In this document: piece after piece, positions 33,279-43,525 of the stretch
How the letters are laid out: each line of letters starts with the position of its first letter
Numbering within the stretch: position 1 is the stretch's first letter
Assembly: GCF_010093595.1 (NCBI RefSeq)
Contig: NW_022985452.1
Span: 372,001-436,000 of the forward strand
Direction: 5' to 3'
Length of the DNA stretch: 64,000 bases
Origin: Mytilinidion resinicola
Lineage: Eukaryota > Ascomycota > Dothideomycetes > Mytilinidiales > Mytilinidiaceae
Translations under genes and position numbers: made by a program
Notes under the pieces: generated by a model
The model's input: the letters and a program-made list of their open reading frames with translations, nothing else
Databases searched by the model: none
What the model was told of the DNA's origin: nothing

Positions 33279-34500
33279 CTAGACAGACTGGTAGAGCAGG
33301 AGTGGTTCTCCTATGTGCTCTATCTCTGGAATGGTGCATCGGAGATCGAACGCCTTTGATAGCACAATCTTGAAAATCTGGATTCAGGTCAGTAACGAAG
33401 AGAGATTCATAAAAGGTTCCGTGACTCACCTTCTGAACGTTGATGCTGTGACTCGTGCTGCTGAAGATTAGACTGGCCTTCATTGCCTTAGCAAAGCGTT
33501 TCGCCTAGACAAGATCAGCTAAATACTAGTAAGTCCGAGCCGCTTCACATACCTGATTGGAAATCTCCTCCTGCTCTTCCCGTGGGAAATTCACGAAATG
33601 GTCGTACTTTGTACCCACTAGAAAAGGGATAGCGGTCTTGTTGAAACCCCTACCCTGCCTATACCACTCCTTGATAGAATTGAGCGTGCTCTTCCTAGTC
33701 AAATCGAACATGAACAAGATGGCAACCGCATCGTTGCAAACCAGGGGCAGCATGTTGACGAACTCGCGCTGTCCGCCTAGATCCCAGATAGAAAAGGTGA
33801 TCTCGGTGTTCCGAATCGAGATGGTTTTCTCCATGAAGTTCACTCCCAGCGTCTGGATATAATCCTCGTCCCAGCTGCCCTCGACGTATTTGACCATCAA
33901 ACTTGTCTTACCAATCTGCGCGTCCCCAACCATGCCCACCTTGATGACGACGCTGGTATTCTTGGTCGCAGCTTCGGATTGTGGTTGCGACGAGGTCCGC
34001 TGGTTCTGCTCTTGATATGTCACGGAGCGGCTTCCGCCCTCTGAGATTGGGTATCTGGGCTGCGCCAGCCCTGAGCCTGGACGCGAGATCGATTGTCCCA
34101 TCGGCTGGCCGTTGTTGTAGCCGTATCGCGGCGGGGTGTCTGCATCGGATTGTGGGTAAAAGGCCGGTTTGTGCGACTGAGAATCCTCAGAGTGCGAGCC
34201 GTGAAGAGCAGGACGGGAGAAGCCGGTGTCTGAGTACGAGGTTTGCGGGCGGTAGTCGCTCTGCTGGCTGGTGCTGAAGCCATTATTGTGCACCTGAGGC
34301 AGTTCCTGCACAGTTGACGCGGTGATTGTGGTGTCGTCGCCGCCCATGGTCTGGTCGGCTTGGATTCCCATGAAGGTGTGTTTCTGGCCGACGGTTGGCT
34401 CCTGGCCCTCCATCGCCGTGTCGCCTTGTGGTTCTGCTACCATTGGGTCGCCGATAGGGTCACCGACTGGTTCGCCGATTGGGTCGCCGTAGGTCTCCAT
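33279..34500 (-). CDS. TEM1: Tem1/Spg1-type septum-promoting GTPase
   Basis: Exons 34500-33553, 33504-33430 and 33377-33279 encode 373 residues. The last 195 form a Ras-like domain: G1 GDAQIGKTS, switch region with YIQTLGVNFMEK, G3 WDLGGQREF, G4 as GTKYD (in place of NKxD, characteristic of the Tem1/Spg1 group) and G5 FSSTSHSINVQK. The final exon (IFKIVLSKAFDLRCTIPEIE) is as expected. This GTPase sits at the top of the septation-initiation / mitotic-exit network at the spindle pole body. The first ~180 residues are a low-complexity extension with GDPIGEPVGDPIGDP at the start and many Ser/Gln/Pro; it is not present in yeast Tem1. No lipid-anchoring CaaX motif, as usual in this group. Divergent to RRB1 with 445 bp between the starts. 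Confidence 0.92.
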
Positions 34501-34945
34501 AGTGAATAGATGTATCGGGTGGAGTATTCGAGGGTTAAGGGTATTCTAGAGGCAATGCGCTAGATAGACGGCCGTGGGTCGGGGGTGAGTAGTGTAGCCG
34601 CTGAGCTCGGTGACGGTGACAGAGTTACGAGTTACAGACGCGTCAAGACCTGCAGGTCGTGCTGAGAGAGCCGCGGAGCATAGTCCTGCGCGCGACGGGG
34701 GAGAGCTCGCGTGTAGGGGAGAGCAATGCGCGAATGATGAGTTATATCGCGGTGTTGATATTTGGATGCTTTGGGCAGCGAGAGACTCGAGCCAAGGATC
34801 GAGGGGCGGAACAGCTGTGCGGAATCGGCACGTGACACTTCGTCACCGCAAAAAGTTTCCCTGGTCGAATATAATTCCCCCACCACACATCTACACATCC
34901 ATCCCACCCAACCTCACCCTAGAAAGAGCAGGAAATCTAGGCAAG

Positions 34946-36549
34946 ATGAGCAAGCGACGTGCAGAGCCCGCAGAGACTGAGGTCGAGCCCCTAAAATCCG
35001 GCAACCGGCCCGTCAAGTTCGAGCAGGACGAAATCGGCGAATTTGAGGACGAGTACGAAGATGAGTATGAGAGCGAGGACGAGATATTCGAGGCTGGAGT
35101 AGACGGCCGGCCAGATGAAGAGAGGGAGGCGGAAGAACGCGAGGGTTAGTGAGACTTCCTGCCCGAGTATCTAGAATTTGCAGTAGCTAAAGCCGCACAC
35201 TCTAGATGCTATGGAAGTCGATCAAGAAACCTTTATGCCCGGCCGCAACAAGCTATCAGCTGGCGAAACACTCGCGCCCGACTTCACCGCCTACCAAATG
35301 CTACATGCCCTCGAATCTCCCTGGCCCTGCCTCTCATGCGACATTGTGGGTGACCAGCTGGGCTCGGACCGCAAATCATACCCAGCGACCGTCTATGCTG
35401 TCGCCGGAACACAAGCCGCTAGAGGTCGTGAAAAGGAAAACCAGCTCATGGTGCTGAAACTGAGCAGCCTAAGTCGAATGCAGCGTGAGCAGGAGGACGA
35501 TTCGGATGACGATTCAGACGACGACTCCTCGGACCCAATCCTTGAGACAAAATCAATCCCACTCAACACCTGCACCAACCGTATTCGCTCGCACCAATCC
35601 CCCCAATCAACCTCTGCCGCCCCTCCTACAACCCTCACAGCTTCAATGACGGAGTCCGGCCAAGTGCTGATTCACGATATCACACCACACCTCTCCGCCT
35701 TCGACACCCCCGGCGCAACCATCACTCCTGCGCAAAATAAGCCTATCCACACAATCACCGTACATAAAGGAATAGAAGGGTATGCTGTAGATTGGTCGCC
35801 CAAGATACCAGAAGGCAAGCTCGTCACCGGCGACTGCAACGGCAGAATATTTGTAACAACTCGAACACAAGGGGGCGGCTTCGTCACCGACGCGAAGCCG
35901 TTTACTGGCCACGACAACAATAGCGCGGTAGAAGAGCTGCAGTGGTCGCCCTCTGAGAACCACGTCTTCGCGTCCGCCGGCGACGACGGCACCGTCAGGA
36001 TATGGGATGCGCGGTCAAAAAGCCGCAAGCCGGCCGTCAGCATGAAGGTCTCTGATGTAGACGTCAATGTGCTCTCATGGTCGCATCAAACGAGTCACCT
36101 CCTAGCTTCAGGGGCAGATGACGGGCAATGGGCGGTGTGGGACCTGCGGTCGTGGAAACCGAGCACCAAGTCCTCCGACCTCACACGTCCAACTCCGGTG
36201 GCTTCTTTCAATTTCCACAAAGAGCAGATCACGAGCGTCGAGTGGCACCCGACCGAAGACAGTATCGTGCTTGTATGTGCAGGCGACAATACGGTTACGC
36301 TGTGGGATCTGGCGGTTGAACTAGACGACGAGGAGAGCAGGGATACGGCTGGCGTGCAGGATGTCCCGCCACAGCTATTGTTCGTGCATTACATGGAGCA
36401 GGTAAAAGAGGCGCATTGGCATCCGCAAATACCAGGAACAGTGATGGCGACGGGAGGCAGTGGATTTGGGTAAGTTTAAATATCTGATCTACGTATGATT
36501 TCGCTTTTACTAACTGGCTTCTAGGGTGTTCAAAACTATCAGTGTGTAG
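34946..36549 (+). CDS. RRB1: Rrb1/GRWD1 WD-repeat ribosome-assembly chaperone
   Basis: Exons 34946-35144, 35206-36469 and 36525-36549 give 495 residues; the last exon codes only GVFKTISV and the stop. An acidic N-terminus (EFEDEYEDEYESEDEIFEAG) precedes the CAF1C-type helix TFMPGRNKLSAGETLAPDFT and SPWPCLSCDIVGD. Then a seven-bladed WD40 propeller, with clear repeats VDWSP...GRIFVTT, LQWSP...GTVRIWDARS, LSWSHQTSHLLASGADDG, VEWHP...NTVTLWDLAV and AHWHPQIPGTVMATGGSGF. An acidic loop (EQEDDSDDDSDDDSS) lies between blades. Rrb1 escorts ribosomal protein L3 and is needed for 60S assembly in the nucleolus. The tiny last exon is a family feature. Confidence 0.93.
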
Positions 36550-36921
36550 ATACCCGACCGGAAAAAAAGTAAATGGAGACCATTTAAAGTTGTTCCCACC
36601 TCTTTTCTATCTCGTTGGAACATGGAGGCATTACTCGCTCGCTATATGATTAGCCACGTCAGAGCTGGTCATACCCTCTATCCGTCTACGTCCCCTACAT
36701 TCCGTACTGCTGACTCTAATCTTACTCTTACCCGACTTACCAAACTCACCTCCTTTCCTAATCTCACAGAAACCCGGTAATAGTATACCTAGTCGTCCCA
36801 CTCGACGTCCTACTACCCACATTAGCCCCCCGCAACGAACCCCATTCCGTTTCCGACCGCAGCCGCTCACCCTGGAGACCTATCTATTATCGTCAGCAGC
36901 CCTACTAATGCCCCCTGCGAG
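36550..36921. other. Convergent 3' region between RRB1 and the Pro-rich gene
   Basis: Two genes end here tail to tail. The sequence is C/T-rich on the plus strand with no gene. It probably holds both 3' untranslated regions. Confidence 0.4.
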
Positions 36922-39531
36922 TCACCTACCTTTCAGCGGAACCGCACCCCCTTCATTAGACACCCTACTCTGCGCCGTAGCGCTCCCTGCTTTACCACCA
37001 TCACCCGACGTTTCAGCATTCCCCGTTTTCGCAGCTCCACCTTGCGATGCCACGCTCCCCGCGACAGATCTAGCTCCTGCAGCGCTCGCCGGCCCTCCGA
37101 CCTGAGCCCTCGTGTCCACTACAGCGGAGACTCGCGACCGCGCGCTGGCATTGCTTGCATTAGACGTTCCTACGGCACTGCCGTGCGGCCGGGATGCGAC
37201 GTTGGATATGCTCTCTGAGGGCGTTACGCTGTTTGCGTTGGAAGCGGCCCTTTGAGCATCATCGGCTGCGGGATTGGGTGCAGGTGGGCTAGTTGGCTCT
37301 GCGGGTGCGGCGGGCGAGCGTGCAGTGGCTGAGGCTTGGCTTCGTGGTGGAGAGGGGTTTGCAGCTCCAGCGGCATTGCTTCGAGGCGGGGAGGGATTCG
37401 CAGCTCCAGCTACATTACTTCGAGGCGGGGAGGGATTCGCACCTGCGGCATTGCTCCTAGGCGGAGAGGGGTTTGCAGCTGCATTTCTTCCAGGCGGAGA
37501 AGCATTCGCAGGTGTGTTGCTTCTCGGTGGCGACGGAGCAGGAGCTGCGTTACTCCTAGGCGGCGAGGGATTTGGAGCTGCATTACTTATCGCAGGCGAG
37601 GCGGTCGGAGCTGCGTTATTGCCACCAGTTCCAGAGACATTGCTTCTCGGCGGCGAGGCATTCCCAGGTGCGTTGCTTCTAGGTGGTGTAGCATTTGCCG
37701 GTGCATTGCTTCTCGGTGGTGAGGCATTCGCCGCTCCACCTGCATTACTCCTAGGCGGCGACGGATTCGCAGCTACGGTGCTCCTCGGTGGTGAGGGGTT
37801 TGCAGCTGCATTGCTCTTCGGTGGCGAGGTATTTGCAGACGCATTGCTTCTAGCCGGAGATGCATTCAGCGCTGCATTGCTTCGAGGTCGGGAGGGATTT
37901 GCAGGTGCATTGCTTCCAGGAGGTGATGCTTTTGCAGCCGCGTTATCAACCGCAGGCCCGGCAGCAAGACTCTTAGGTGGCGGCGGAGCCTGACCTGCGT
38001 CCCCGTTTGTGGGACCCGGAGCCGGAGTCTCCTCAGGACGGACATAGGTAAGCCCAAGAGCAACCTCGTCCACAACCTCGCCAGCTCCAGCAGTATCCCC
38101 TCCCGCCTTCATAGGCGGGGGGACGTCCTCCACCACCAGCTGTCTACTCTCCGCCATCGTCCCCCCCTTCCCCCTTTTCCCCTTCCTCCCCTCCATCCCC
38201 CCAAAAAACAACCACGGCGCCCCCCTCCCCTTCGGCCTCCCCTTCTGCGCTCTCCACCCATCCACCGTCCCCGGCCTCCCCCTCCCCCCCGCCAAAAACC
38301 ACAACCCCCCCGGGATCCTCACATCCCCCCTCCCCCCACCGCCGCGCATCGTTGGTATCTTCCCCGTCGGCCACTGAAACCCCTCCGCCGCGCCACCACC
38401 GCGCATCTCCGGCCTCAGCCCCCCCACCCGCGTCGTCGACGCAGACGACGTGGTAGTGCTCGAATCGCTCTCCTGGACCATGTTCCCGCGCGAGTCGAAG
38501 GTCGCGGTTAGGAGGTTCACGGGTTCTGCGAAGGCGACGTGGGGACGGTGGTGGCCGCCGAGTACGTTGCGGATTACGGGGCTTGTGGGACGCGGAGGGG
38601 GTGGGGGGATGGCGTGGTAGGGCGTGTAGTAGACCGTGTCGCTCCAGCCGGGGGTTGGGTTTGCGGTTGCTGGGCGCTGTGGGCGCGGGCGGGGGGCTTC
38701 GTGGTAGTAGGGGACGTCGCGGTGGTGGATGTAGGGGTGTTGAGAGGCGTGGGGGAGGCCGTGGATGTGGTGGAGGGGTGGTCTGGGGGTTGCGTTGGGA
38801 GAGGAGGGAGGGGAGGGGGTGGGTTTGCCGCGGGAGCGAGGGCGGTTTGTTAGGGTGCGGGTGGTGGGATTGTAACGAAGGGTTCTAGGAGGGTTGGGAG
38901 AGTGGTGGCCGTTGGGAAACGCGGAAGTGTAAATGTCAGGCGGCGTGGATCCCTCTTTGACGGGGGTGAGACGTGGGATCGGCGGGTTGGAGCTGCGTGC
39001 GTACTCCTCTAAGACGCGGAGGTCGAGATCAGATGGCATTGAATTGGGGCCGGAGGCATGATCGTGGTGGACCTCCGAGGAGCCTTTGCTGGACGGGCGA
39101 CTATGCGTTAGCTTTTCGAGGGTTGGGCATAGTCCCGAGAAGCGGGAGGGTGATTGGTTGGGCTTGTACTCAGGAAAGTAATAATATCCATCACTTCGCA
39201 CCACCGCCGTTGAAGAGAGTACAGGCAGTGTTGTGCTGCCCGGGTGATATGTGAGAAGGGGCCTGGCCTCGGTCGGGGATGTGGGTTGCAGATTTGAGTG
39301 TCTTCTGAGCTCAGGGGCTGATCTTGGCCGACGGGCAGTTTTCATGAAGGCTGGTATAGATGGCAGAAAGCCGCTCATACGCTGCAGGAAGGTCGGTCGT
39401 GGCTTTGGCGTGGGAAATTCGGTAGGGCCACCATCTCGTGGGCTGCGTGGTGATTTGGGCGACTTGGAGTCAGTCGTTGACTTGGAGCCCACAGTCGATG
39501 TGGAGAGGCGCTTGCTGAAAATGGAAGACAT
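36922..39531 (-). CDS. Proline/serine-rich low-complexity repeat protein
   Basis: One uninterrupted frame of 869 codons from ATG 39531. The first 60 residues are basic and Ser/Pro rich (SSIFSKRLSTSTVGSK; KSPKSPRSPR). A middle region holds patches such as SDGYYYFPEYKPNQSPSRFS and the segment GLWFLAGGRGRPG that look like short conserved motifs. About residues 525-730 contain roughly twenty copies of a 10-14 residue unit of the type SPPRSNAAANP, and the tail is Ala/Ser/Asn-rich. No enzymatic domain is visible. I see no family beyond 'fungal proline-rich protein'. Pro/Arg/Ser repeats like these often mediate binding or are cell-cortex proteins, but that is only suggestion. It could still carry a short intron within the GC-rich part (about 38150-38450). 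Confidence 0.65.
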   Translation of the reverse strand: MSSIFSKRLSTSTVGSKSTTDSKSPKSPRSPRDGGPTEFPTPKPRPTFLQRMSGFLPSIPAFMKTARRPRSAPELRRHSNLQPTSPTEARPLLTYHPGSTTLPVLSSTAVVRSDGYYYFPEYKPNQSPSRFSGLCPTLEKLTHSRPSSKGSSEVHHDHASGPNSMPSDLDLRVLEEYARSSNPPIPRLTPVKEGSTPPDIYTSAFPNGHHSPNPPRTLRYNPTTRTLTNRPRSRGKPTPSPPSSPNATPRPPLHHIHGLPHASQHPYIHHRDVPYYHEAPRPRPQRPATANPTPGWSDTVYYTPYHAIPPPPPRPTSPVIRNVLGGHHRPHVAFAEPVNLLTATFDSRGNMVQESDSSTTTSSASTTRVGGLRPEMRGGGAAEGFQWPTGKIPTMRGGGGRGDVRIPGGLWFLAGGRGRPGTVDGWRAQKGRPKGRGAPWLFFGGMEGRKGKRGKGGTMAESRQLVVEDVPPPMKAGGDTAGAGEVVDEVALGLTYVRPEETPAPGPTNGDAGQAPPPPKSLAAGPAVDNAAAKASPPGSNAPANPSRPRSNAALNASPARSNASANTSPPKSNAAANPSPPRSTVAANPSPPRSNAGGAANASPPRSNAPANATPPRSNAPGNASPPRSNVSGTGGNNAAPTASPAISNAAPNPSPPRSNAAPAPSPPRSNTPANASPPGRNAAANPSPPRSNAAGANPSPPRSNVAGAANPSPPRSNAAGAANPSPPRSQASATARSPAAPAEPTSPPAPNPAADDAQRAASNANSVTPSESISNVASRPHGSAVGTSNASNASARSRVSAVVDTRAQVGGPASAAGARSVAGSVASQGGAAKTGNAETSGDGGKAGSATAQSRVSNEGGAVPLKGR
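37330..37965 (-). repeat. Coding minisatellite (SPPRSNA units)
   Basis: About twenty degenerate units of mostly 33-45 bp, each with GGCGGAGA/GGCGGCGAGG-type core on the plus strand, code for PSPPRSNAA-type repeats on the minus strand. The plus-strand complement also stays open (GGEGFAAPALL-type), an artefact of the repeat. Confidence 0.85.
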
Positions 39532-41531
39532 TTTCGACCTGCGAAAATATCTGTTATGAAGTCTGTATAGGTGGTTTATAGGAAGATCTAGAATTTAGGC
39601 TAGGATAGGCTGCTTCAAATAGGAGAATGGGAATAAGTTAATAGTGAAATATATGGTGCGGGCTACGAAGACTCTAATAGCGACTGTAATTAGGAAGGTG
39701 AAGGAGTTGGTTGACAGCGTGCTGGCCAACGATGGAAGGCTGGCGGACTGTTAGATTGAGTAACTAACAGAAGGTTACCATTAATTCGGGACACGTTGAT
39801 GTCGCAAACGGCCACCTTTCCTGCCGCCATAGAGATGTTTGAAGACTATACGTGTAATATGAGATCTAGTAAAAGTGAAGTTGCTTGTTGCAGCGTCCAA
39901 CAAAATCATGCGACAGAGTTCACACCTAGCACAGCAGTCAGATAATAACGCATCTCTCCATTCCTTTAAATGCGCAAGGACTTCGGACATGCGGCGCCGT
40001 CTTGATTCAGGATACCATCTTCACCCTCGTGCCGCCATTGTGCTTTTTCATTCGTGTAGTGTAGATTAGACGAGTCTTTTCCACAATTCCAATCATGACT
40101 ACAGAAGGTACGAACATCAAAATTCGGCGCCTATTGTTCGTAGATATGATACGGTAACATAGCATGGCGCCGGGTTTGTAGGATCGTCGAACCACCAGGA
40201 GAGTTTGGGATGACGGCTTGGATAAAACAAAATTTGACGTTCCCCACAGTTTCTACAATATCGTTTGTGTGCCCTTGGACAACTTGATACCATCCAGGGG
40301 TTGAACGTCGAGTCATGCCGGAGTCGAAAGTTGACTTGCCTTTATTTCGCGTCTCTGGTTAAACGTCCTACCCACCGGGATTTGTTGGAAGCGGAAAAAC
40401 AGCAATGGGCTGTCCTGAGAAGCCTAAAAACCTGCGTGTATTGCCTTAGATGCAGTCTCTCAGGAAGTTGGAGGTGATCTATAATTTCTAGATGGAGTTC
40501 GGTGGAAAGCTCCATGAAGGGGGAGCGGGAAATTTTAAATTGCTTGCCATTTTAGCGAGCTCGAATTTAATGATGATGATCGTTCTTCTCTAACCCTACA
40601 ACGTATATCAGTGGTATCCAGGCAATTAGTGTGAAGGAACAGAACGCGGTATCGTACCTTGGTGATGCATAAGTATTCTGGTTCAGAAAGTAGAAGCAAG
40701 AAAGAAAAGCTTTTTATACGTGTGAAGAGGCCGCTTTTTGATAATTATTCCATGGTTGGCTCGCCCTCGTGCTGACAGCGAACTGCTCCAAGGTTTGCAT
40801 TTAATGGCTACTTAACATGTATGTCGATTGGTTCGAGCTGCGCCTTTTTGTTGCATCGCTCTGATAAACTTCGATACATGTTCAGAAATATGAACAAAGC
40901 GTGAAGTTATTGCTTTCACCATGCCTGTGACGCTGGGCGACTCAAACGGGTAAGTTTATATGGATGAGATGGACTTTAAGAGATGTTGATGGGTAGTGAT
41001 GTTGATGAAGGGTGAGGCAAGGGGCGGAGTTCCGAGAAAGTGAGAACTATGCCGCTAAATCCTCCGGACCACATTATTCTGCACAAGACGCTAGATCCAG
41101 AGCAGCCTGGCAGCTAAGCTAAGAATACTTACAAAGGTACGTTCAACGACTTCAAAACTTCACTGCGTACGTTCATCTTATACGTGCCTCAATCTGATCC
41201 AGGGAGCTTGGCCAAGTGTAAATCCATAAAGATTTGTCGTCGGAGCAACATTGACAGCACTATTCTAATCGAGTCCCTTTGTCGAAATTTCGGGTTGAAC
41301 GCTCTTCTCGAATAGGAAGAAGGTGGGCGACCTGAATGGTAAGCGTTTTCGTCTTGGTGCCTAGAAAATGGCGAGCAAGTAAGGGTGGGCCGTCAGGGGT
41401 CCGACTGCTAGTGACATCAGCCGGCAGGCATGTGTCCCTCACCTGATACCTTGAATCGGATAAGTATCAGTCTCTTTTCCAATAGGCACGCGAGTCTAAC
41501 TTTCCTGATTTTTACACCTGAGACTTCGAAC
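39532..41531. other. Two-kilobase gene-poor stretch with a weak relic
   Basis: No complete gene is supported. A minus-strand frame at 39781-39990 contains LKEWRDALLSDCCARCELCR, which vaguely recalls the N-terminal CxxC region of HET-domain proteins. Other minus-strand frames at 40007-40316 look equally degraded. From 40480 to 41430 I see only AT-rich sequence. The last 100 bp serve as promoter for the membrane-protein gene. Confidence 0.3.
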
Positions 41532-42071
41532 ATGTCTCCTCCCATCAATCTACCCCATTCAAACACAACCCGCCTCGCCGCCGCCGAGGACTCTCCCTTC
41601 TCGGAATTCCTGCAGTCTAGCCTTATTACCGCCTTAGACGTCTCCGCTGCAATCATCGCCTTCCTATCCACCTGCGTCCTTATCGCCTACGTTACCGGCA
41701 AATGCTTCTATGCTCTCGAGAGGAGGGTCTTCAAATCAAATGTCGAGCTGAAGGCAGAAGACGAGCCGAGGACAGAAGACGAGCCGAGGACAGAAGACGA
41801 GCCGAGGACAGAAGACGAGCCGAAGACAGAAGACGAGCAGAACGCAGAAAAGGCAGCGCCCGGAATGGCAGCAGCAACCCTGGCCATCTTTATACACTTT
41901 ATAAGTACACTAAGCTACGCGGATGACTACAGCGGTGGTCCAGCTATATCTTGGACTAAAAGCTCGCTCCGGAGCGGCATTGTTATTTGTCTTACGGAAG
42001 GGATTCTTACTGCAACGGTTTTGGCGATCGCGAAGGGGCGTGGATGGGCTCGCACCCATGGGATTTTATGA
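41532..42071 (+). CDS. Small multi-pass membrane protein, tandem family member 1
   Basis: From ATG 41532 the frame gives 179 residues. Hydrophobic helices lie at about 38-64 (ALDVSAAIIAFLSTCVLIAY), 113-130 (GMAAATLAIFIHFISTLSY) and 148-168 (GIVICLTEGILTATVLAIA). Between helices 1 and 2 is an acidic repeat, (RTEDEP) about four times, encoded by an 18-bp tandem repeat. Motifs FLQSSLITAL, TEGIL.AT and GxxWAR are shared with the next gene downstream. No known family is recognised. An alternative ATG at 41430 would add 34 residues that look leader-like; I prefer 41532 because the downstream relatives also begin with M-(S/P)-P-P. Confidence 0.7.
   Translation: MSPPINLPHSNTTRLAAAEDSPFSEFLQSSLITALDVSAAIIAFLSTCVLIAYVTGKCFYALERRVFKSNVELKAEDEPRTEDEPRTEDEPRTEDEPKTEDEQNAEKAAPGMAAATLAIFIHFISTLSYADDYSGGPAISWTKSSLRSGIVICLTEGILTATVLAIAKGRGWARTHGIL
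41755..41848 (+). repeat. 18-bp coding tandem repeat
   Basis: About five units of GAAGACGAGCCGAGGACA, nearly identical, code for EDEPRT repeats in the loop of the membrane protein. The near-identity of the units points to recent expansion. Confidence 0.9.
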
Positions 42072-42251
42072 CGGCATTGCGCAGGACTTTAGGCAGCTGA
42101 GAGCAGGTTCAGGAAAGACAACGAAGTTTGAACAGGCTCACCAGTAAGGGCCGGAATTTGTATGCTAGAGCAAAATTAGCCACATTAGATGTACATACAC
42201 CTCTAGCCTTCGAGCCTTCATCGCCATTGGCTTACGCTACCAACAACCGTA

Positions 42252-42360
42252 TGTACCACCGTGATTTCCGAGCAGATTCAGTCACGTGACTAGATTTAAT
42301 GAATTTTATCACCAAGATTACGTCACGTGACTGAATCTACTCAGAAATCACGGTGGTACA
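42252..42360. repeat. 109-bp inverted-repeat element between membrane-protein genes
   Basis: The arms 42252-42292 and 42322-42360 are nearly perfect inverse copies: TGTACCACCGTGATTTCCGA then GCAGATTCAGTCACGTGAC on the left, and its complement on the right. The central 30 bp are AT-rich. Each arm ends in TCACGTGAC, which includes the E-box CACGTG. It lies in the promoter of the second membrane-protein gene. No convincing target duplication was found. Confidence 0.8.
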
Positions 42361-42498
42361 AGGGTATGTCCTTCCGTTGAAGCTGGCTTCTTCACTCCTC
42401 AAACAATACAACACTTGACCATCCACAAAGCCGCTGCTGAACCGCTCTCACTCACTTTCATTGAGCCTTCACGCCTGCGACACACTACGTTTTGCTAC

Positions 42499-42879
42499 AT
42501 GCCTTGGATCAGAATGGATGTCCTCGGATTTCTCCAGTCTACTTTCCTCACCGCGCTCTCCGTCTCCATCAACTTGATTGTATTCCTCTTCACCATCGTA
42601 CTTGTCACATATGTCGCCTTCCAATGCACGCAGAATATTGCCAAGAAAACCTGGCCAGCAGACGGTGGACAAGAACTTTTCCCAGTTACAGCTACAGTTT
42701 TCGCCTTTTTTGCGCAATTTCTAGGCACGATAATCAGTTTTTCAGAAGGCATAGCTGATTCCTGGATCGGAACCGCACTTTATTGCAGCCTCGTTATAAC
42801 GATGACTGAAGGGATTCTCTTTGCCACAGCCTCCGCGATGGTGGAGGGGTTTGCTTGGGCTCGCAGGGCTAGGCAGTGA
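42499..42879 (+). CDS. Small multi-pass membrane protein, tandem family member 2
   Basis: ATG 42499 gives 126 residues with hydrophobic helices at about 13-40 (FLTALSVSINLIVFLFTIVL), 62-82 (FPVTATVFAFFAQFLGTIIS) and 90-115. It aligns with member 1 over LGFLQSTFLTALSVS (LQSSLITALDVS), CxxN/ALExx, ATVFAFFAQFLGT (ATLAIFIHFISTL), WIGTALYCSLVITMTEGIL (WTKSSLRSGIVICLTEGIL) and GFAWAR (GRGWAR). The acidic repeat loop is absent. A non-ATG extension to 42415 is open but not needed. Family unknown. Confidence 0.7.
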   Translation: MPWIRMDVLGFLQSTFLTALSVSINLIVFLFTIVLVTYVAFQCTQNIAKKTWPADGGQELFPVTATVFAFFAQFLGTIISFSEGIADSWIGTALYCSLVITMTEGILFATASAMVEGFAWARRARQ

Positions 42880-43009
42880 CGGCACCGTGCAGAAAGCAAG
42901 GTTGCCGACCCGGTGACAGTTGGGGGCCGTATTACAGGCCTCGTATTTGATCCTCCGCTTCCCCACCACCATCCACCAAACATCAATTTCATCTCTTGGG
43001 AACTCCAAT

Positions 43010-43525
43010 ATGCCTCCTCCTCTTCCCAACGAGACTCCTTCCAACGAGCTGCCATCCGGTAACCTCATTGACATCACCATCGCACAAGTCATTTTGAGTC
43101 TCAGCCTGGTCCTCCAAATCAGCTGGGTCGTCCTTACGGTGGTGATCCCATACGGCATTTCCTTCATCATCGCCTACTTGATACCTGTGTCTCTCGGTCT
43201 TCTGGCATTAAAATGCTTCGGCCAAATATTGAAAAAAGATCTCGAGACCTTCATCCCAACTGTCACACTGGTTACGCTATTCGTCCACATCATGCTCGTC
43301 ATCCAAGGTTCCCAGGCGGCAAAAGACCTTACTTTTTGGACCACATGGTTCCAGCCTCTCTTCGTGAGTGTGCTTGCGCTGTCGATTTTGGTGTTTGGGG
43401 TCTTTGGATTCGCTCTTGGGTGTTACCTAGCGCTGGAGGCGTATCGCGGTGTTGCGAGACGGCGGGCTAGTTATGCATCCAGAGCAACACCGTCTGCTAG
43501 TGTTGAAAAAGATGACCGGGTGTAA
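43010..43525 (+). CDS. Small multi-pass membrane protein, tandem family member 3
   Basis: ATG 43010 gives 171 residues. Helices lie at about 26-60 (QVILSLSLVLQISWVVLTVV, a long double span), 62-75, 84-105 (TFIPTVTLVTLFVHIMLVIQ) and 120-145 (FVSVLALSILVFGVFGFALG). The N-terminus MPPPLPNETPSN resembles MSPPINLPHSN of member 1. Sequence similarity to the other two is weaker but order and size agree. The C-terminus is basic (RRRASYASRA), probably cytosolic. No family is recognised; tetraspan or transporter-like roles would be guesses. Confidence 0.7.
   Translation: MPPPLPNETPSNELPSGNLIDITIAQVILSLSLVLQISWVVLTVVIPYGISFIIAYLIPVSLGLLALKCFGQILKKDLETFIPTVTLVTLFVHIMLVIQGSQAAKDLTFWTTWFQPLFVSVLALSILVFGVFGFALGCYLALEAYRGVARRRASYASRATPSASVEKDDRV

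Noticed and set aside
37274..37993. 239-codon plus-strand frame of GGEGFAAALL repeats
   Set aside because: It is the complement of the SPPRSNA coding minisatellite; the minus-strand frame is four times longer and has non-repetitive flanks.
39781..40316. Possible HET-domain gene
   Set aside because: Only one short CxxC segment resembles HET N-termini; frames are short and broken, so I list it only as a weak relic.
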